A DNA stretch of 64,000 nucleotides from Ruminococcus sp. (GTDB lineage Bacteria > Bacillota > Clostridia > Oscillospirales > Ruminococcaceae), in assembly GCA_021199375.1 (NCBI GenBank), contig JAJQIB010000039.1, forward strand, positions 1 to 64,000, in the 5' to 3' direction. Below, one piece after another: positions 56,549 through 64,000 of the stretch. Within the stretch, counting starts at the first letter, position 1, and each line of letters starts with the position of its first letter. Both the position numbers and the translations under genes were made by a program. The notes under the pieces are model-generated. The model was not told the origin of the DNA and ran no database searches. It worked only from the letters and a program-made list of their open reading frames with translations.

Positions 56549-57121
56549 ATGTCAGAATCAGAGCATATGGAATTTAGCAGAATTTTAGCATATCAATCAG
56601 CTCCTGCTATGCTAGGAATTAAGCCTTCAAGTCTTATAAATGTAGATAAGTATAAATTTTGCGTGGATGAGAACGTATCATATTTTAATAGGCGAGCTTA
56701 TAATAAGGGTCTGAAAATTTTCACATTACGTGAGGATTCACAAAGAAAGCTTCTACTTGTATATAATAACAGGCTTTTAGATAAGCTGCTTGATGATGCA
56801 GACGTTAGGAAATATCTTGCAAAATACGGATATGAATATAAGCTTAGCAAAGAGGAATGTCTAAGCAGGCTTTCGAAGCGTATTTGTGAAAATGATGAGT
56901 TTCCGCACGAGGTTGGTGTTTTCTTAGGATATCCAATATATGATGTTGAAGAATTTATCAAAAACAAGGGAGAAAACTATCTTATCTGTGGATGCTGGAA
57001 GGTTTATTCAAATGAAAAGCAAGCTGAGAAGCTGTTTAGCAATTACGATAAGTGCAGAAGCTTTCTGTGCAACAAGCTTGATCAGGGCATTGATATTTAT
57101 AAGGCTCTGAAAATTTCATAG
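56549..57121 (+). CDS. DUF3793 family protein
   Basis: The 190-aa soluble protein has the DUF3793 pattern: APAMLGIKPSSLINV near residue 18, LLVYNNRLLDKLL near 70, and EVGVFLGYPIYDVEEFIKNKGENYLICGCWKVYSN near 120-155. Function is unknown. AAAGGAG lies 9 bp upstream of the ATG. A flavodoxin gene starts 11 bp after its stop, so the two are cotranscribed. Known clusters of this kind are often iron-responsive, consistent with the paired palindromes. Confidence 0.88.
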   Translation: MSESEHMEFSRILAYQSAPAMLGIKPSSLINVDKYKFCVDENVSYFNRRAYNKGLKIFTLREDSQRKLLLVYNNRLLDKLLDDADVRKYLAKYGYEYKLSKEECLSRLSKRICENDEFPHEVGVFLGYPIYDVEEFIKNKGENYLICGCWKVYSNEKQAEKLFSNYDKCRSFLCNKLDQGIDIYKALKIS

Positions 57122-57132
57122 GAGGTATTTAG

Positions 57133-57540
57133 ATGAAAGCAGTAGTAATTTATTGGACAGGTACAGGAAACACAGAGGCAATGGCAAATGCTGTTGCTGA
57201 AGGTGCAGGTGTTAATCCGGTTACAGTTTCGGAATTTTCTGAGGACATAACACAATACGACAGAATAGCCTTAGGCTGCCCTGCCATGGGTGCCGAAGAG
57301 CTTGAAGAAAGCGAGTTCGAACCATTTTTCAGTGAAATTGAAAATAAGATTTCTGGAAAAACAGTAGGTTTGTTTGGTTCATATGGTTGGGGAGACGGAG
57401 AATGGATGAGGCTTTGGCAAGATAGAGTTACAGCAGCAGGTGCATCTCTTCTTAATGGAGAAGGTCTTATCATAAATGAAGCGCCTGATGATGATGGACT
57501 TGAAAGCTGTAGAGCTTTAGGTGAACAACTAATCAAATAG
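57133..57540 (+). CDS. Flavodoxin
   Basis: The 135-aa FMN protein has the phosphate-binding loop YWTGTGNTEAMANAV (residues 6-20) and the FGSYGWGDGEWM flavin region near 82. It transfers single electrons at low potential and commonly replaces ferredoxin when iron is scarce. AGGAGG lies 7 bp before the ATG. It ends the cluster and is followed by a strong terminator. Confidence 0.94.
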   Translation: MKAVVIYWTGTGNTEAMANAVAEGAGVNPVTVSEFSEDITQYDRIALGCPAMGAEELEESEFEPFFSEIENKISGKTVGLFGSYGWGDGEWMRLWQDRVTAAGASLLNGEGLIINEAPDDDGLESCRALGEQLIK

Positions 57541-57542
57541 TA

Positions 57543-57580
57543 AGTAAGCAGTCGTTCCTTAGAATGACTGCTTACTTTTT
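57543..57580 (+). terminator. Terminator after flavodoxin
   Basis: A 14-bp stem with one G-U pair (57543-57556 with 57563-57576) and a T run to 57580. Confidence 0.9.
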
Positions 57581-57655
57581 ACGCTCCTATTATATAACCT
57601 AATATAGGATAATATAATACTACAAAACTTTCACATGAATTTATACATATTTTAG

Positions 57656-57684
57656 TTGACATATTAGATATAACATGATAAAAT
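57656..57684 (+). promoter_or_regulatory. SigA-type promoter for the FnIII/C39-like secreted protein
   Basis: TTGACA at 57656-57661 and TAAAAT at 57679-57684 with a 17-bp spacer and TG one base before the -10. Confidence 0.8.
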
Positions 57685-57726
57685 AAAACCACGACATCAT
57701 TCAAATACTTTTGAGAGGAAATTGTA

Positions 57727-58953
57727 GTGAAAAGGTATATATCTTTTTGTTTATTAATAACTGTTGTAGCTTTAACTTGTACAATGCTAACATCCGCTAA
57801 ATTTGAACCTGTATCTGATTGTGAATATACAGGTTTAGATAACACATCATATCAAATAACAAGTGATTCAGAAACCGAGAGCAATGAAATGCCTGATTCT
57901 CTGACAAGTGATAATATGGCGGAAAAAGGTAGCTCAACAGAAAGCTTACTTGATACGGTTGATTTTAATCTCACTTCAGGCTCAGAGATGGCTATATTAA
58001 AATGGGATGATATATGTAACGCAGAAGGATACAATATATATTACAAAACTCTTCTTAGCGATGAATGGATATTATACGACTCTACAGAAAGCACAGATAT
58101 TACCATAAAGAACTTGGATGGTGGAAGAAGATATTATTTTTCAATAAGAGCATATTGTACTAAAAACTCAAAATTATACGAAAGCAGATATATTATAAAG
58201 TCTATAGTTGTTGATTATAATTATTGCATTTATAGCGCAATAAATGATGCTGATATATATAATAAAGACAAAAAAGCTTGTGGAAGTATTGAAAAGGATT
58301 CGTTATATACGGGATATTATGACTACACATATGATGGATATATCGTTATAAATTATATGTCCACAGAAGTATTAGTCAAATCAGAAAATGTTTCGGCGAA
58401 CGAAAATGCTGTAATTCTACCTACAGGAACAATCGGACAATATGGCGGAAGCATTAAGGGCTATTCGGCATGCGGACCTACAGCTGTTGCAATTCTGCTT
58501 AACAGTGAAAAAAACACTAATTGGAATAAGGATTCACTCATACTGTTTAGCGAGTTTAACAATTTAAATGATCAAGGAAGCTTGCGTAAGGGTGGTGGTA
58601 TGACAGATGCCATGTTGATTAAGCTTATAAAAATGTACTCTGGAGGAAATTACTCAGCAAGCAACATTTACGACAGTAATTCAACAGAAATCCTTAAAGA
58701 ACAAATTGATAACGGTCATCGTGCAATTGTAGTTCTTCAGTATAGTGGTGGAATCGTGACGCATTACTCGTCTAAAACACATTTTGTTGTAATTTGCGGC
58801 TATGAATACATAAATGATGAGCTGTTCTTTTACTATGCAGATCCTTACTATGGCGATGGTGGAGATTCAATTAAAATTGCATCTGCAGCTTTGATTTCAG
58901 AATCGATGGGTATGGTAGTAAAGGAACCAAAAACACTCATTGTTTTAAATTAG
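57727..58953 (+). CDS. Secreted protein with fibronectin type III and C39-like peptidase domains
   Basis: The 408-aa protein starts with GTG at 57727 after GAGAGGAA. It has a signal peptide (about residues 1-25), a polar linker, and one FnIII domain (about 77-160, with LKWDDICNAEGYNIYYK and YYFSIRAYC). The C-terminal C39-like papain fold has Cys in YSACGPTAVAILL near residue 248, His in KTHFVVICGY near 351 and Asp in YADPYYG near 373. An SH3-like stretch may lie between. Target unknown. It is separate from, and only distantly similar to, the peptidase at 51898-52959. Confidence 0.78.
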   Translation: MKRYISFCLLITVVALTCTMLTSAKFEPVSDCEYTGLDNTSYQITSDSETESNEMPDSLTSDNMAEKGSSTESLLDTVDFNLTSGSEMAILKWDDICNAEGYNIYYKTLLSDEWILYDSTESTDITIKNLDGGRRYYFSIRAYCTKNSKLYESRYIIKSIVVDYNYCIYSAINDADIYNKDKKACGSIEKDSLYTGYYDYTYDGYIVINYMSTEVLVKSENVSANENAVILPTGTIGQYGGSIKGYSACGPTAVAILLNSEKNTNWNKDSLILFSEFNNLNDQGSLRKGGGMTDAMLIKLIKMYSGGNYSASNIYDSNSTEILKEQIDNGHRAIVVLQYSGGIVTHYSSKTHFVVICGYEYINDELFFYYADPYYGDGGDSIKIASAALISESMGMVVKEPKTLIVLN

Positions 58954-58984
58954 AGCAATAATTAAACAGCCTCTCCTTTTTTGC

Positions 58985-59719
58985 TCAGACATTTGTGCCT
59001 CGCTTTTTATTTAGCTTTTCAAAAACCTCGTCAGAACCCTCATGTATGTTTAAATTCGCCACATGATCAAATCCGGTATGTCCGGGATTTATTTGAACAA
59101 TTATGGCATCTTTTCTTCTATAATCCCAGTAGACTCCGCCATAGTTTCCTTGCGTTCCAATAACAAGAATCAGATCTGCCTTCGAAATCCAGTCCCTGGC
59201 TTTTCTCACATCTGCATCCCACAGACCGATATGACTATACAGCGGCCACGGAAGAATCTCACCTCCGCAGGATTCGCAAATCGGCAATTCCTTTTGCTTC
59301 CAGATTTCATACCCGTCATAATGTTGACCACATTTACTGCAGCAATTTACTTGAAGACTTCCTTGTATTTCAGCTACATTTTTAGTTACGGCTATGGTGT
59401 GCATACAGTCAACATTGGTCGTAATAACTCCTATAAGCTTTTCTTCCTTTTCTAACTCAGTTAAAGCATAATGAGCATAGCTTGGCACATAAGAAAACAT
59501 ATTATCAAGATATGTTGGAAGAAAAGAGCTGTAGCTGTCCCCTGCTCTAGGTGTAACTCCAGCACGACGGTTAGAAATAGCCATCTGTAAGTAAGTCATA
59601 CCTCCGCTTGAAACGGAAATACCCGCACCTGTAATTGCAACGATGCTTTTACTTAGATCAATAAAATCGGAAAGCTGCTGTATCTTATCTGTACATTTAT
59701 TTGTTCCAGGAAATTTCAT
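58985..59719 (-). CDS. Sirtuin-like protein with Gln at the catalytic His position (copy B)
   Basis: The 244-aa Sir2-fold protein has GAGIS (31-35), TTNVD (100-104), zinc cysteines C127/C130 and C148/C151, GTQG near 189 and NPG near 212. The catalytic His of deacylase sirtuins (ELHGS) is Gln119 here (EIQGS), and the GIPDFR loop is lost. The same His-to-Gln change marks class M sirtuins (SirTM), which are protein mono-ADP-ribosyltransferases. No macrodomain or lipoyl-carrier gene typical of SirTM operons is present. The start at 59719 uses AGGAGAG. It follows copy A by 13 bp. Confidence 0.85.
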   Translation of the reverse strand: MKFPGTNKCTDKIQQLSDFIDLSKSIVAITGAGISVSSGGMTYLQMAISNRRAGVTPRAGDSYSSFLPTYLDNMFSYVPSYAHYALTELEKEEKLIGVITTNVDCMHTIAVTKNVAEIQGSLQVNCCSKCGQHYDGYEIWKQKELPICESCGGEILPWPLYSHIGLWDADVRKARDWISKADLILVIGTQGNYGGVYWDYRRKDAIIVQINPGHTGFDHVANLNIHEGSDEVFEKLNKKRGTNV

Positions 59720-59732
59720 AAATTTCACTCTC

Positions 59733-60458
59733 CTAACCATTTATCACAGCATCAAGAGCCTCAGATGCATTTGCGCGTATATTTAAATCTGCAAGCCCAT
59801 CAAATTGAGTTTCTGATGGGTTTATTTGTATGAGCCTTGCTTCATCTTTAAAGCGACTTAGATATTCATTACTGCGAAATCCCGTTGTGCCTATTATAAT
59901 AACGAGATCCGCTATAGATATCAGATCAATGGCTTGCTTCATGTTTTTATGTGAAATTTCCTCACTTAATTTAGATTCTTTGAAAAAGGTTGTTGGCATC
60001 AACGGAGCTTCGCATTTTTCACATAGAGGCATATGTCCTTGATCCCATACTTTATAATCAAAGGTACGATTTTCACAGCCTGTGCAGACATTGTCTTGAA
60101 AGCTTCCTTGAAATTCTATCACGTTTTTTGAACCGGCAATAGTATGCAAGCAGTCGAGATTTTGAGTAACAATACCACGTATTTTATCGTTGCGTTCTAA
60201 CTCAGCCAACTGCTTATGCACTTCGCTTGGTCCCTTAATAAATGTTGCATCCAAGAAGGAATATCTCATGATTTCATAGAATTTTTCAGGATTTTTGCGA
60301 ACATACGAAGCAGAAAATATTCGTCCTGCATTTATTCTACCTTGTGTTTGTTTTAATCTTCTCATTCCATAAAGATATGAAATGCCCGCACCAGTTACTG
60401 CAACTGTACTTTTACTCTGTTCAATGTATTCTTTTAATATAATGTATTCGTTTTTCAT
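59733..60458 (-). CDS. Sirtuin-like protein with Gln at the catalytic His position (copy A)
   Basis: The 241-aa paralogue of copy B has GAGIS (23-27), TQNLD (98-102), zinc cysteines C125/C128 and C146/C149, and GTTG near 190. Gln117 (EFQGS) stands where deacylases have His, and the PDFR arginine loop is replaced by YLYGMRRLK. The two copies differ widely outside the motifs, so the duplication is old. The start at 60458 follows AGGAGG. A promoter lies at 60536-60563, so A and B form a two-gene operon. Like copy B it may transfer ADP-ribose or only bind NAD. Confidence 0.85.
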   Translation of the reverse strand: MKNEYIILKEYIEQSKSTVAVTGAGISYLYGMRRLKQTQGRINAGRIFSASYVRKNPEKFYEIMRYSFLDATFIKGPSEVHKQLAELERNDKIRGIVTQNLDCLHTIAGSKNVIEFQGSFQDNVCTGCENRTFDYKVWDQGHMPLCEKCEAPLMPTTFFKESKLSEEISHKNMKQAIDLISIADLVIIIGTTGFRSNEYLSRFKDEARLIQINPSETQFDGLADLNIRANASEALDAVING

Positions 60459-60493
60459 GTTAAATGTCCTCCTATCAAATAGATTAAATAAAA

Positions 60494-60535
60494 TAGCACC
60501 CAACGGAGTATAGTGAAAATCTTCGGTGAGTGCTA
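60494..60535 (-). promoter_or_regulatory. Inverted repeat in the sirtuin leader
   Basis: On the minus strand TAGCACTCA (60535-60527) pairs with TGGGTGCTA (60502-60494), one G-U, with two more pairs inward, and TTTTATTT follows. It lies just after the -10 box. It could act as a DNA operator, as a terminator for the nitroreductase transcript, or as an attenuator. One arm matches a CIRCE half-site (TTAGCACTC), but the spacing is wrong for HrcA. Confidence 0.55.
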
Positions 60536-60563
60536 ATTATAAACAGTGAATAAGAATTTTCAA
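60536..60563 (-). promoter_or_regulatory. SigA-type promoter for the sirtuin pair
   Basis: On the minus strand TTGAAA (60563-60558) and TATAAT (60541-60536) are separated by 16 bp, immediately after the upstream nitroreductase gene. Confidence 0.7.
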
Positions 60564-60584
60564 TTAGACAAAGCAATTACTTTA

Positions 60585-61253
60585 TCATATCCATGTAAAA
60601 TTTTCCTTGCCAGCACCAAGCTCGAAATGATATTTTCCAATTCCGAGATCTGCACCTGAGTATGAACCATTGTTACATGTTATCTTTACTTTATTGCTCT
60701 TGCCTTTAATGGTAAACGCTTGCTTATTCATTGCTGTCGGTGCCAATAAACATGCTGAAACTCCTGCTTTAAACCATTCTGGAGCCTCACCTTCGTAAGA
60801 TGATATTTCTGAAGCCGACTTGGATTTATGTGGGATACCTTGATTTTCTCCATATCCAATGGCAACTATACCTATAATCTTAGCATTATCTCCAGCATTA
60901 GAGTTCTTTTTTACTCCCTTTCGACTAAACATTCCGCCAATCCACCAGGTATTTAGTCCAAGTGTTTGTGCATAAAGCATAAGATCTGCACTGCTGTATC
61001 CCAGCATTTCATCTACTTTAGGTTTATCGGGACCTGCAAGAATGATATAGTTTTGAACACCTTTTGACATCATCTTTGCAATAATTGCAGGCATTCCCTC
61101 TTTGTTTTGCGTAACAAGCTGAATATTTAGTCCGTGCTCATGATTTTGAAATTCAATCCGCTCATTTAACTGAGATACAATATCTGTGGGTATAGGTTTA
61201 TCCTTGTATTTATTCACCTTGTGTCGCGCACTCATTGCTTCTTGTAGTGTCAT
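60585..61253 (-). CDS. Nitroreductase-like protein, TM1586 type
   Basis: The 222-aa protein has the nitroreductase fold pattern: LQEAMSARHKVNKYKDKPI at the start, YSSADLMLYAQTLGLNTWWIGGMFS near residue 100, and IGIVAIGYGENQG near 130. The two-half layout, with APTAMNKQAFTI near 185, resembles the TM1586-type putative nitroreductases. It probably binds FMN; the substrate is unknown. I chose the ATG at 61253 with AGGGAGGG upstream. It lies 37 bp after the other nitroreductase gene. Confidence 0.82.
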   Translation of the reverse strand: MTLQEAMSARHKVNKYKDKPIPTDIVSQLNERIEFQNHEHGLNIQLVTQNKEGMPAIIAKMMSKGVQNYIILAGPDKPKVDEMLGYSSADLMLYAQTLGLNTWWIGGMFSRKGVKKNSNAGDNAKIIGIVAIGYGENQGIPHKSKSASEISSYEGEAPEWFKAGVSACLLAPTAMNKQAFTIKGKSNKVKITCNNGSYSGADLGIGKYHFELGAGKENFTWI

Positions 61254-61290
61254 AAATGACCCTCCCTTCGTATTACCAGACAATCAGTTA

Positions 61291-61821
61291 TCAGATATAA
61301 TTTACGCTAAGTGAAACTGACAGCTCTCTCGGTTGTGCTTCACCACTCTTGCTATAGCCAATTGCAGCAGCGGAAACGGGTCTAAAGCCTTCTGGAATAC
61401 CCATTTTTGCACATAGCTCTTCATTTTTAGCCAGAGCCTGTACACCGCCCCAAAGATAGATGTTATCTACTCCTGCATCGGTTGCGGCAATTAACATGTT
61501 TTCAATCACGCAAGCTGCGTTTGCGTACTCAATTCCCGGCGCCATTTGCTCATTCGAAGCCGAAACAAAGATAACGACCGGCGCGCTATAAAAGAAATCT
61601 CTCTCGTCCATTTTCATAACCGCAGCAGTAGTACGATTGATTTCATCGAGAATCTTACGATTAGAGCATACTGTCAAATGAAGCGACTCACGCTTATTTG
61701 CGCCAATTGGAGCCTGGCAGCCCGCCTTGACGATTGTATCCACGATTTCTTTGGACACTTCCCGATCCGGATCAAAATCTCTCGTTGACTTTCTTTTTGC
61801 GATTGCTTCTGATGTTTGCAT
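61291..61821 (-). CDS. Nitroreductase family protein
   Basis: The 176-aa FMN oxidoreductase starts MQTSEAIAKRKSTRDFDPDREV, with the typical RxSxR-like FMN-binding segment, and has AGCQAPIGANKRE near residue 33 and a C-terminal FRPVSAAAIGYSK. It should use NAD(P)H to reduce nitro, quinone or related compounds. AAGGAGG precedes the ATG. The 87-bp region upstream (61822-61908) holds two interlocked inverted repeats (TAATTGTT/AACAATTA and AATAACTC/GAGTTACC) but no promoter I trust. Confidence 0.9.
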   Translation of the reverse strand: MQTSEAIAKRKSTRDFDPDREVSKEIVDTIVKAGCQAPIGANKRESLHLTVCSNRKILDEINRTTAAVMKMDERDFFYSAPVVIFVSASNEQMAPGIEYANAACVIENMLIAATDAGVDNIYLWGGVQALAKNEELCAKMGIPEGFRPVSAAAIGYSKSGEAQPRELSVSLSVNYI

Positions 61822-61908
61822 AAAAATGCCTCCTTAATGTTATAAAAATATAATTGTTTATGTTACAATAACTCTCATTGAACAATTAATGGGAGTTACC
61901 GCAAAGAA

Positions 61909-63093
61909 TCACAATGGCAAATCTTTCTTTTGGAATCTTAATGCTCCAATAATGTAGCAAGCAATTGCTATAACTGCAAGCACTATTAGCTTAGGAACAA
62001 AAGCATAATCAACATCTCCAGAGCCAATAGTTCCCAATGCATTAATGTCAAAAAGACCAACTAAAGAAACGTTATTAAATAGTCCCAATTCCTCAACGCC
62101 CATGCCAACATTCACCATGTCATCTGAGCCAAACATGCCTAACAGTGAGCAAAGGAAAAACCATACGTTTAGACCTCCACCTAGTGCGAGAGCATATTTG
62201 CTAAGGTTGAAAATACAGCTTGCAAGATAACATATGCTAGCCATACCTTCTGCTAGAAGATAGAGACCTCCATAAAGTGCTGCATATTTTGCAACCTCAA
62301 CCTCACCTATAAATGCATTACATGCAATTAGCTTAACAACAAATGCACATCCAATCATAATAAGCGGAGTAACTATCATGTAAATTGCTTGAGTTATTAC
62401 TACAGCACTTCTTTTTGTTGGCGTTGAGAGTATATATGCCATAGAACCCTTATCAACCTGATCTACAATAAGTGCATTGCCAGCAAATATGATAAACAGC
62501 AATATTGGCAGTAAGCTCATAATTGTAAAATACATTCTACTAAGCATGGCTGATGTATCCATTTCGCTCATATTCTCAACTAAATCAGAAGAAACGCCCA
62601 TCATTTCAAGCATATTACTCATCATAGTTTCAACATCTAAATCATCACCTGAAAAACATCCTTGAACACTTCCAAGAGCGTATACATATTCAAAATTATC
62701 TATGTAAGAGTCAATACCTACCTCTGATTGAGAAAGAGTATCTGCTACTTCTGAGAAGCCTTCAGATGTTAAATCAAGTTCATCTGATTGCTCTGACAGC
62801 ATTGTAAAAACTGTATCATACTCGGTTTTGTCCTCAGTGCTTGCAAAGTCCTCATAGCTAAGCTCGGTTCCTGACATTTCGTTATAGGATGCTATTGCGT
62901 ATAAGTAACTATAGAAATCAGCCTGAACATCAGTATAATCATTAGAATCAGATGTAGAGCCTATCATATTTCCAGCGTATGTGGTTACAACCGTCATCAA
63001 GCAAAGCACTACTGTGCAAGCTATGCAAAGTACTCTATTTGAAATAATACTTTGCTTCATTAGTGAACCTGAAAAATATCTTGTGATCTTCAT
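61909..63093 (-). CDS. ABC-2 type transporter permease
   Basis: The 394-aa membrane protein has one N-terminal helix (about residues 21-40), a large acidic extracytoplasmic loop (about 45-190), and then five or six helices. The first contains LLPILLFIIFAGNALIVDQVDKGSMAYILSTP, a typical ABC-2 permease segment. It ends FQKKDLPL. The ATPase gene lies 19 bp upstream on the same strand, so they form an exporter of unknown substrate. Confidence 0.88.
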   Translation of the reverse strand: MKITRYFSGSLMKQSIISNRVLCIACTVVLCLMTVVTTYAGNMIGSTSDSNDYTDVQADFYSYLYAIASYNEMSGTELSYEDFASTEDKTEYDTVFTMLSEQSDELDLTSEGFSEVADTLSQSEVGIDSYIDNFEYVYALGSVQGCFSGDDLDVETMMSNMLEMMGVSSDLVENMSEMDTSAMLSRMYFTIMSLLPILLFIIFAGNALIVDQVDKGSMAYILSTPTKRSAVVITQAIYMIVTPLIMIGCAFVVKLIACNAFIGEVEVAKYAALYGGLYLLAEGMASICYLASCIFNLSKYALALGGGLNVWFFLCSLLGMFGSDDMVNVGMGVEELGLFNNVSLVGLFDINALGTIGSGDVDYAFVPKLIVLAVIAIACYIIGALRFQKKDLPL

Positions 63094-63112
63094 ATTTAAT
63101 TGTTCCTCCTTA

Positions 63113-64000
63113 TCAGCTTTCTTTTGTTATTATATCCATAAAATATTCTTCGAGATTAGGATGTGATTCTGAAAGAGATATTACATTGAGACCTTTTAAA
63201 GCTTTAAAAGGCTCATCAACCTCACTTGCTATTGCATTGAATTCTACATTTTTTCCTTGTAATTTTGCTTTAAAAAATCGATTCTTGAAAGTCTTAGCTG
63301 ATTCTTCAGTATCAAACTGAATAGAATAGTTTCTTACAGAGCTATGTCTAAAATCTGAGAGATCAAGAACACTTTTGATTTCTCCATTATTTATTATTGC
63401 AACTCGATCGCAAACCTCTTCGATTTCCTCAAAAATATGACTGGACATAAAAATAGTTCTTCCCTTTGCTTTTTCTTCTCGCACAAGCTCAAGAAAGGTT
63501 TCACGCATAAGAGGATCTAGACCGGTTGTTGGCTCATCTAGGATTAGCACTTCCCTATCTCCCATTAAAGCTGCAACAATTGCCGTCTTTTGCTTCATTC
63601 CTTTACTCATTCGTTTTAAAACTGCAGATGGATCAAGTCCTAAAATATCTATAAGGTGATTCATATATGTAAAATCCTTTACGCCAAGGCACTCAGCTTG
63701 AACCTTAAAAAAATCAGTTCCTGTTTTTAGGTCAGGAAAGAAAATCTCGCCAGGAATATAGCTTACGTTTTTCATAACCTTTGGAGCATCTATCCAAGGA
63801 TTAAGTCCGTTTACTTTTACTGAACCACTATCTGCTTTAATAAATCCCATCATATGACGAATAGTTGTGGTTTTGCCTGAACCATTGGTGCCTAAATAAC
63901 CAAAAACCTCACCTTTTTGTATATCTAAGGATATATCAAATACACCACGGCTATTACCATAGTCCTTAGTCAGATGTTCGACAGATATAATAGTATTGTT
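63113..64000 (-). CDS. ABC transporter ATP-binding protein (partial, 5' end beyond the window)
   Basis: The frame stays open to the last base, so the start lies outside; at least 295 residues are present. The visible protein begins ISVEHLTKDYG and has Walker A LGTNGSGKTTT, a signature in RMSKGMKQKTAIVAAL, Walker B VLILDEPTTGLDP and the switch His in FMSSHIFEEIE. The signature Ser-Gly pair reads SKG, as in many ABC-2 drug or lantibiotic exporters. The C-terminal 90 residues form the usual extra domain. It pairs with the permease downstream. Confidence 0.92.
   Translation of the reverse strand, partial: NNTIISVEHLTKDYGNSRGVFDISLDIQKGEVFGYLGTNGSGKTTTIRHMMGFIKADSGSVKVNGLNPWIDAPKVMKNVSYIPGEIFFPDLKTGTDFFKVQAECLGVKDFTYMNHLIDILGLDPSAVLKRMSKGMKQKTAIVAALMGDREVLILDEPTTGLDPLMRETFLELVREEKAKGRTIFMSSHIFEEIEEVCDRVAIINNGEIKSVLDLSDFRHSSVRNYSIQFDTEESAKTFKNRFFKAKLQGKNVEFNAIASEVDEPFKALKGLNVISLSESHPNLEEYFMDIITKES

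Noticed and set aside
60494..60536. CIRCE element (HrcA site) before the sirtuin genes
   Set aside because: One arm matches TTAGCACTC exactly, but the second arm is imperfect and the spacer is over 20 bp, not 9. No chaperone gene is near.
61840..61868. Minus-strand promoter for the first nitroreductase (TTGTAA-17-TTATAA)
   Set aside because: The predicted start would fall inside the ribosome-binding site, leaving no leader.
1..64000. CRISPR arrays, tRNA or rRNA genes, insertion sequences
   Set aside because: No regularly spaced repeats, no cloverleaf-like sequence and no transposase gene were found by eye on either strand.

Overview
The window reads as chromosomal DNA of a low-GC, endospore-forming Gram-positive bacterium of the class Clostridia, most likely Oscillospiraceae/Ruminococcaceae (Ruminococcus-like). 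The reasons are a Gram-positive PolC, RemA, a PASTA kinase, the sporulation genes spoVAD, spoVAE and spoVM plus a SpoIVFB-like protease, and housekeeping gene orders typical of Firmicutes. The placement rests on protein features and synteny read by eye; no 16S rRNA or tRNA gene was seen. Housekeeping promoters are mostly near-consensus -35/-10 pairs with a 17-bp spacer.

Positions 1-29500 are mainly a dense plus-strand housekeeping region. It holds a DacF-like protein that has lost its catalytic motifs, pgi, yceD-rpmF, a DUF512 radical-SAM protein with der-plsY-gpsA, and the pyrH-frr-uppS-cdsA-dxr-rseP-ispG-polC block. A histidine operon follows (hisZ-G-D-B-H-F-I-E) that lacks hisA and hisC and carries two uncharacterised membrane-protein genes. 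Mrp and a Cys-rich protein of unknown function close the region.

Positions 29500-49950 start with a minus-strand spoVAD-spoVAE pair without spoVAC. Then come queH, glmS, a HAD phosphatase and a long block with Bacillus-like order: yicC-remA-gmk-rpoZ-priA-def-fmt-rsmB-rlmN-prpC-prkC-rsgA-thiN-spoVM. A SpoIVFB-like protease, an MFS transporter and nrdR follow.

Positions 50000-64000 are accessory in character. A tyrosine recombinase has a perfect 12-6-12 inverted repeat in its leader. Next come two secreted or lipoprotein genes with a decayed duplicated fragment, a Spo0A C-terminal-domain remnant, and a large secreted alpha/beta-hydrolase-like lipoprotein. A small DUF2325-DUF3793-flavodoxin cluster has two copies of the same operator-like palindrome. 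A secreted FnIII/C39-like protein follows. On the minus strand lie a tandem pair of sirtuin-like genes in which the catalytic histidine is replaced by glutamine, two nitroreductase-like genes just upstream of them, and an ABC exporter cut by the window end.

The strongest candidates for an undescribed system are the tandem Gln-type sirtuins with nitroreductases, the GTTAGC-N4-GCTAAC regulated cluster, the catalytically dead DacF, and the membrane genes embedded in the his operon.
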